Part shown: piece by piece, positions 60,320-64,000 of the stretch
Position numbering within the stretch: the first letter of the stretch is position 1
How the letters are laid out: each line of letters begins with the position of its first letter
Origin: Gudongella oleilytica
Lineage (GTDB): Bacteria; Bacillota; Clostridia; Tissierellales; Tissierellaceae
DNA: 64,000 nucleotides
NCBI RefSeq assembly: GCF_004101785.1
Contig: NZ_CP035130.1
Location: forward strand, 992,001 to 1,056,000
Reading direction: 5' to 3'
Program-made: the position numbers and the translations under genes
Notes under the pieces: generated by a model
Told to the model about the DNA's origin: nothing
The model's input: the letters and a program-made list of their open reading frames with translations, nothing else
Database searches by the model: none

Positions 60320-60823
60320 TTGTTCAAACTGGATCCAATTAAAAACATGAATGAAGAGGAAAGACTGAAGTACATGCTAATGCTGCTGAAGGGACAATTA
60401 AGCTCAGAAAATGACGAGCTTGCAAATTTATCCAACGCATCTGCAATAATAGATGCATGTGTTGACGATCTTAACTGGTCGGGATTTTATCTTATGAGAG
60501 GCGGGCAGCTTGTTCTTGGACCATTCCAGGGATTGCCGGCGTGTAACAGGATCGACATCGGGAAGGGAGTATGTGGGACTGCAGCTGAAACGAGAGAAAT
60601 CCAGCTTGTACCGGATGTTCATCTTTTTCCAGGGCATATCGCCTGCGATTCCGCGTCAAATTCTGAATTGGTGGTACCTATTATCAAAGATGGCAAGGTT
60701 TTTGGAGTGCTTGATATGGACAGCCCTAAAAAAGAAAGATTTACAAAGCTTCATGCGGACTATTTTGAGAAATTTGTTGAACAGCTGAACCTTTATATAG
60801 ACTGGACGAAGGTCTGTTTCTAA
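60320..60823 (+). CDS. msrC: Free methionine-R-sulfoxide reductase (GAF-type fRMsr)
   Basis: The 167-residue GAF-domain enzyme has NWSGFYLM, LVLGPFQGLPACNRI, GKGVCGTAA and GHIACDSASNSELVVPI. Cys75, Cys85 and Cys109 have the spacing of the catalytic set of E. coli fRMsr (84, 94, 118). It reduces free Met-R-sulfoxide. TTG at 60320 follows AGGAGTG; a longer reading would overlap msrA. Together with msrA it covers both stereoisomers. Confidence 0.92.
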   Translation: MFKLDPIKNMNEEERLKYMLMLLKGQLSSENDELANLSNASAIIDACVDDLNWSGFYLMRGGQLVLGPFQGLPACNRIDIGKGVCGTAAETREIQLVPDVHLFPGHIACDSASNSELVVPIIKDGKVFGVLDMDSPKKERFTKLHADYFEKFVEQLNLYIDWTKVCF

Positions 60824-60845
60824 TTTTGCATCGCGGGGTGTGGCA

Positions 60846-62171
60846 TTGAATAAATTTGAACTGCTGGACAAGACAATCAAAGACTCAGAAAAAGAGGTTG
60901 ATCAGCTGCTGAAATGCAAAACTTTTTTTGAAGCTGAATCCCTGGTGAAGGGTGACGGTCTCAGATCAATATTGTATTTCTGCGACAATATCAAAGCAAT
61001 GCTTCAATTATTGGATTCAGGTATGGAAGGCAAGATCGATTTGGTGTATATCGATCCGCCGTTTAATACTCGGTCAAGCTATAATAAGAAGCTCAGGTTA
61101 AAAAGCAGATCCCACTCTCTGGATATTTCCAGCGAAACCTACAATGACAATTGGAAGAACCTTGGGGAATATCTTCAGATGATGACTATAAGGCTTATGC
61201 TGATCCACAGGCTTCTATCCGAGAAAGGGACTCTATATCTTCATGTAGACTATAGGACGGCGCACTATTTCAGGCTTATACTTGACCATATATTTGGTGA
61301 ATACAGATTTCTGAATGAGGTCATTTGGGCCTACAAGTCGGGTGGTACAGGACGAAGGAGCTTCTCAAGGAAACACGACAACATATTGGTCTATACCAAG
61401 ACTGACAAGTATATTTTCAATCCCCAAAAGGAAAAGTCCTATAACAGGGGGTTTGCTCCATACCGCTTTAAAAATGTCGAGGAGTTCAAGGATGAAATAG
61501 GCTGGCATACTCTGGTAAACCTGAGAGATGTCTGGAATATTGATATGGTCGGAAGGACCTCAAGCGAAAGAGCGGGGTACGAAACTCAAAAGCCTTTGGC
61601 TCTCCTGAGACGGATAATACAAACATCCTCCAACGAGGATTCTATTGTAGCTGACTTTTTCCTTGGGAGTGGTACGACTGCCAAGGCGGCCATGGAGTCA
61701 GGCCGTAAATTTATTGGGTCGGATTCGAGCACCATAAGCTATGTAACGGTCAGCAAGAGACTTAAGGATGATAATTTGGGGTCAAGGATCTTTGCCGACT
61801 TTAATCAGATTACAGCAATTCCTGGTAAACTTACCTACAGGATCCTTAAAAATGGCGAAGGGATCGTTTTGTATCTGCAGGAGTATATACCTTCAAGGGA
61901 TGAGCTGGATAGTGGAAAGGTAGATCCTGAAAAGCTTTCTTCTTTGGTTGAGGAGTCTCCATTGATATTTTTAGACTATATCGCCGTCATTGGAGTAAAT
62001 AGTGAAAGAATGATTCTTAGTGAATACTTCATGCCAGATATTCCTCAACAGATAATGATCCCAGATGGGTACAAGAAGGTAATAGTTCAGTTGGTCGATG
62101 TTTTTGGCGCAGTTCAGGAGATTGCAATAGGAGGAGATAATATTGAACAAGACGGAAGGACTGAAGCCTGA
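60846..62171 (+). CDS. Orphan beta-class DNA methyltransferase
   Basis: The protein of about 441 residues has motif IV IDPPFNTRSS near residue 70 before motif I FFLGSGTTAKAA near 280, the beta-class order of N6-adenine or N4-cytosine methyltransferases. The C-terminal 120 residues (from about 320) are not part of the usual catalytic core and may contact DNA. I see no restriction endonuclease beside it. GGGGTG precedes a TTG at 60846; an in-frame GTG at 60840 overlaps that site. It overlaps pepD by 29 bases. Confidence 0.88.
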   Translation: MNKFELLDKTIKDSEKEVDQLLKCKTFFEAESLVKGDGLRSILYFCDNIKAMLQLLDSGMEGKIDLVYIDPPFNTRSSYNKKLRLKSRSHSLDISSETYNDNWKNLGEYLQMMTIRLMLIHRLLSEKGTLYLHVDYRTAHYFRLILDHIFGEYRFLNEVIWAYKSGGTGRRSFSRKHDNILVYTKTDKYIFNPQKEKSYNRGFAPYRFKNVEEFKDEIGWHTLVNLRDVWNIDMVGRTSSERAGYETQKPLALLRRIIQTSSNEDSIVADFFLGSGTTAKAAMESGRKFIGSDSSTISYVTVSKRLKDDNLGSRIFADFNQITAIPGKLTYRILKNGEGIVLYLQEYIPSRDELDSGKVDPEKLSSLVEESPLIFLDYIAVIGVNSERMILSEYFMPDIPQQIMIPDGYKKVIVQLVDVFGAVQEIAIGGDNIEQDGRTEA

Positions 62172-63585
62172 AAGAGTTTTTCACTACTTTGAGGAATTGA
62201 CAAAAATCCCAAGGTGTTCCTTTGATGAGAAAAGGGTAAGTGATTACCTTAAATCAGTTGGTGAGGGACTTGGGCTTGAGACAATTCAGGACGAGGCACT
62301 GAATATAATAATCAAGAAACCTGGATCAAAGGGATATGAATCAAAGCCAACTGTCATAATTCAAGGCCACATGGATATGGTCTGCGATAGGTCAGAGGGA
62401 TTTGACATAGATTTTTCCAGGGATCCAATACCTTTTGAGGTCAGGGATGGTTTGATAATGGCACCTAATACTACCCTTGGTGCAGACAACGGGATCGCAG
62501 TTGCAATGGGATTGGCTATTCTGGAGGATAAAACGCTGGAACATCCGCCCCTGGAGGTCCTCATAACAACCAATGAGGAATCCGGTATGACCGGTGCAGC
62601 TCAGCTGGATAAAAAAAATCTTTCAGGCAAGATCCTCATAAACATTGATTCAGAGGAAGAGGGCAAGCTCCTGGTAAGCTGTGCAGGTGGCAAGAGGTTC
62701 TCAATAGAGATTCCTGTAAACTTTAAGGTTACTGACAAATCTTCATTTACTTTGAAGGTATCCGGACTGAAGGGTGGCCATTCAGGTATGGAGATCGATA
62801 AGGGCAGGGGTAATTCCAACAGGCTGCTTGCCAGAGCTTTGGATGGATTAAGAGAGATCGACTACGATCTTTGTCATATTGAGGGAGGATCAAAGTCAAA
62901 CGTTATACCTAGACTTTCATCCGCAATAATCTGTCTTGCAGACAGCGATATTGAGAAAGCAAGGGTAATTGTCAATGAAATGGAGAAACACTTCAAGGGA
63001 GAGCTTTCTACAAGCGATCCAGACGTAACCCTTACGCTTGAAAAGACCAAGGACAGAGTAAAAGCCTTCGAGGACACTGTCAAACTCAAAGTCATCGCAG
63101 CACTATTGTTGGTCCCCAATGGTGTAAACTCGATGAGTATGGATATTGAAGGCCTTGTGGAAAGCTCAAATAATATGGGGGTTGTTTCGACCCTGGAGGA
63201 TAAGGTAGTCGTAGAGAATGCCATAAGAAGCTCTGTCAAGTCATTGAAGGATATGCTATCCCGACAGATGGAGATTATTGCTGAATCTCTTGGGGCAAAC
63301 TGGTCAAGCTCCGGTGAGTATCCAGCATGGCAATACAGGAAGGATTCCTACATCAGGGATCTATTTGCACAAACCTACAGGGAGATCTCAGGTAAGGAGA
63401 TGGAGATCGAAGCAATACATGCAGGGCTTGAGTGCGGATTATTTTACGAGCTGCTGGGTAACATCGACATGGTTTCGCTGGGGCCTGATATGTGGGGAGT
63501 CCATGCACCCGGAGAGAGGCTGAGCATCGACTCTGTTGAAAGAACCTATAATATTCTTGTTGAAGTTTTAAGTAAAATAAATTAA
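62143..63585 (+). CDS. pepD: Aminoacyl-histidine dipeptidase (PepD, M20C)
   Basis: The 480-residue zinc peptidase has IIQGHMDMVC, NTTLGADNGIAVAMG, LITTNEESGMTGA and the dimerisation lid SGLKGGHSGMEIDKG, then IHAGLECGLF near the end. It splits dipeptides of broad sequence in the cytoplasm. TTG at 62143 is preceded by AGGAGGAG and lies inside the methyltransferase gene, so translation is coupled. Confidence 0.94.
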   Translation: MNKTEGLKPERVFHYFEELTKIPRCSFDEKRVSDYLKSVGEGLGLETIQDEALNIIIKKPGSKGYESKPTVIIQGHMDMVCDRSEGFDIDFSRDPIPFEVRDGLIMAPNTTLGADNGIAVAMGLAILEDKTLEHPPLEVLITTNEESGMTGAAQLDKKNLSGKILINIDSEEEGKLLVSCAGGKRFSIEIPVNFKVTDKSSFTLKVSGLKGGHSGMEIDKGRGNSNRLLARALDGLREIDYDLCHIEGGSKSNVIPRLSSAIICLADSDIEKARVIVNEMEKHFKGELSTSDPDVTLTLEKTKDRVKAFEDTVKLKVIAALLLVPNGVNSMSMDIEGLVESSNNMGVVSTLEDKVVVENAIRSSVKSLKDMLSRQMEIIAESLGANWSSSGEYPAWQYRKDSYIRDLFAQTYREISGKEMEIEAIHAGLECGLFYELLGNIDMVSLGPDMWGVHAPGERLSIDSVERTYNILVEVLSKIN

Positions 63586-63653
63586 TATATAGGATGTGCG
63601 ACGAAACAATATGGGTAATATACCTATGGAAATAAAAACAAAGGAGAATGATG

Positions 63654-64000
63654 ATGAGCGATAACAAGCATGTACACGATGAGCACTGCAATCACGATCA
63701 TGACCACGAGCACGAGGAAATGGAGATAATAACTCTGACACTCGATGACGACTCCGATCTGGATTGTGCAGTATTGGGAATTTTTGAGGTAGAAGACAAG
63801 GAGTATATCGCATTGCTTCCACTGAGCGATGACGAAGAAGAGGAAGAAGAGGATGACGTTCTCCTCTACAGATATATGGAGAAGAATGATGAGGAGTTCG
63901 AGCTGGAGCTTATTGAGGACGAAGAAGAATTCGACCTTGTATCAGAGGCTTTCTACGCTCTTTATACAGATGAGGACGAGTTTGAGGATGACGAAGAGGA
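63654..64000 (+). CDS. DUF1292 acidic protein (partial, runs off the window)
   Basis: The visible part has a His-rich start (HVHDEHCNHDHDHEHEE) likely to bind metal, then the DUF1292 core (ITLTLDDDSDLDCAVLGIFE, YIALLPLSDDEEEEEEDDV, FELELIEDEEEFDLVSEAF). DUF1292 proteins are small and of unknown function. Three in-frame ATG follow AAGGAG; 63654 has the best spacing (seven bases). The reading frame is open at 64000, so the end is unseen but probably near. Confidence 0.88.
   Translation, partial: MSDNKHVHDEHCNHDHDHEHEEMEIITLTLDDDSDLDCAVLGIFEVEDKEYIALLPLSDDEEEEEEDDVLLYRYMEKNDEEFELELIEDEEEFDLVSEAFYALYTDEDEFEDDEE

Noticed and set aside
1-64000. tRNA, rRNA, riboswitch or CRISPR
   Set aside because: Reading both strands I found no cloverleaf, conserved riboswitch core or repeat-spacer array that I could support.

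Overview
The window looks like chromosome from an anaerobic, low-GC Gram-positive bacterium (Clostridia or Tissierellia type). The evidence is strong GGAGG ribosome sites with frequent TTG/GTG starts, SLH and PrsA surface proteins, CIRCE operators, an Na+-NQR/Rnf-type pump, two ferritin-like proteins and selenium use. I cannot name the species. I see no rRNA, tRNA or CRISPR array.

1-5.4 kb: an AT-rich segment with a decayed DegV gene, a UbiB/ABC1 kinase-like protein, a CmpB-type membrane protein, an HD phosphohydrolase, a CIRCE-controlled Hsp20 and a ruined IS3-family element. It reads as an older, partly foreign or decaying patch. 5.5-9.1 kb: an SLH-M23 cell wall hydrolase, then a complete IS1182-type element with definable ends.

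9.2-23.9 kb: signalling and membrane genes (TPR-GGDEF, MFS, FNR-like oxidoreductase, ferritin-like protein, GGDEF-EAL, CNNM/CorC), a tight block of AIR-synthase-like / COG2509 flavoprotein / NYN-LOTUS / DUF697 genes, and an NSS transporter. 24-28.3 kb (minus strand): PrsA, a large HTH regulator, and a thioredoxin reductase plus double-thioredoxin protein behind a CsoR/CstR-like operator. 28.5-38.2 kb: PAS-GGDEF-HD-GYP, ZIP transporter, GNAT, DUF438-PAS, secreted GH73 protein, UvsE, threonine synthase and a second CIRCE-driven Hsp20.

38.4-51.5 kb: a hidden selenocysteine glutaredoxin (in-frame TGA at the active-site Cys), UPF0251 and Mrp, an orphan ECF S component, FtsH, MnmH (tRNA 2-selenouridine synthase), DUF1893, EamA, a DUF192 fusion, a HerA-like ATPase, an acyl-ACP thioesterase, methylglyoxal synthase, a cold-shock protein and a cytosolic parvulin. 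Three convergent gaps here carry related composite intergenic repeats; one supplies the last codons of mnmH. 51.6-64 kb: an Old Yellow Enzyme, a five-gene nqrBCDEF operon with no nqrA, a RelA/SpoT-domain protein, a second ferritin-like protein, LrgAB, MsrA plus free Met-R-sulfoxide reductase, an orphan beta-class DNA methyltransferase, PepD and a partial DUF1292 gene.

Themes are redox and sulfur/selenium homeostasis (Sec-glutaredoxin, MnmH, TrxR/PDO, MsrA/fRMsr, ferritin-like proteins, NQR), cyclic-di-GMP signalling and envelope quality control. Most interesting are the Sec-glutaredoxin with its SECIS-like hairpin, the nqrA-less NQR operon, the ordered intergenic repeats, and several well-placed palindromic operators.
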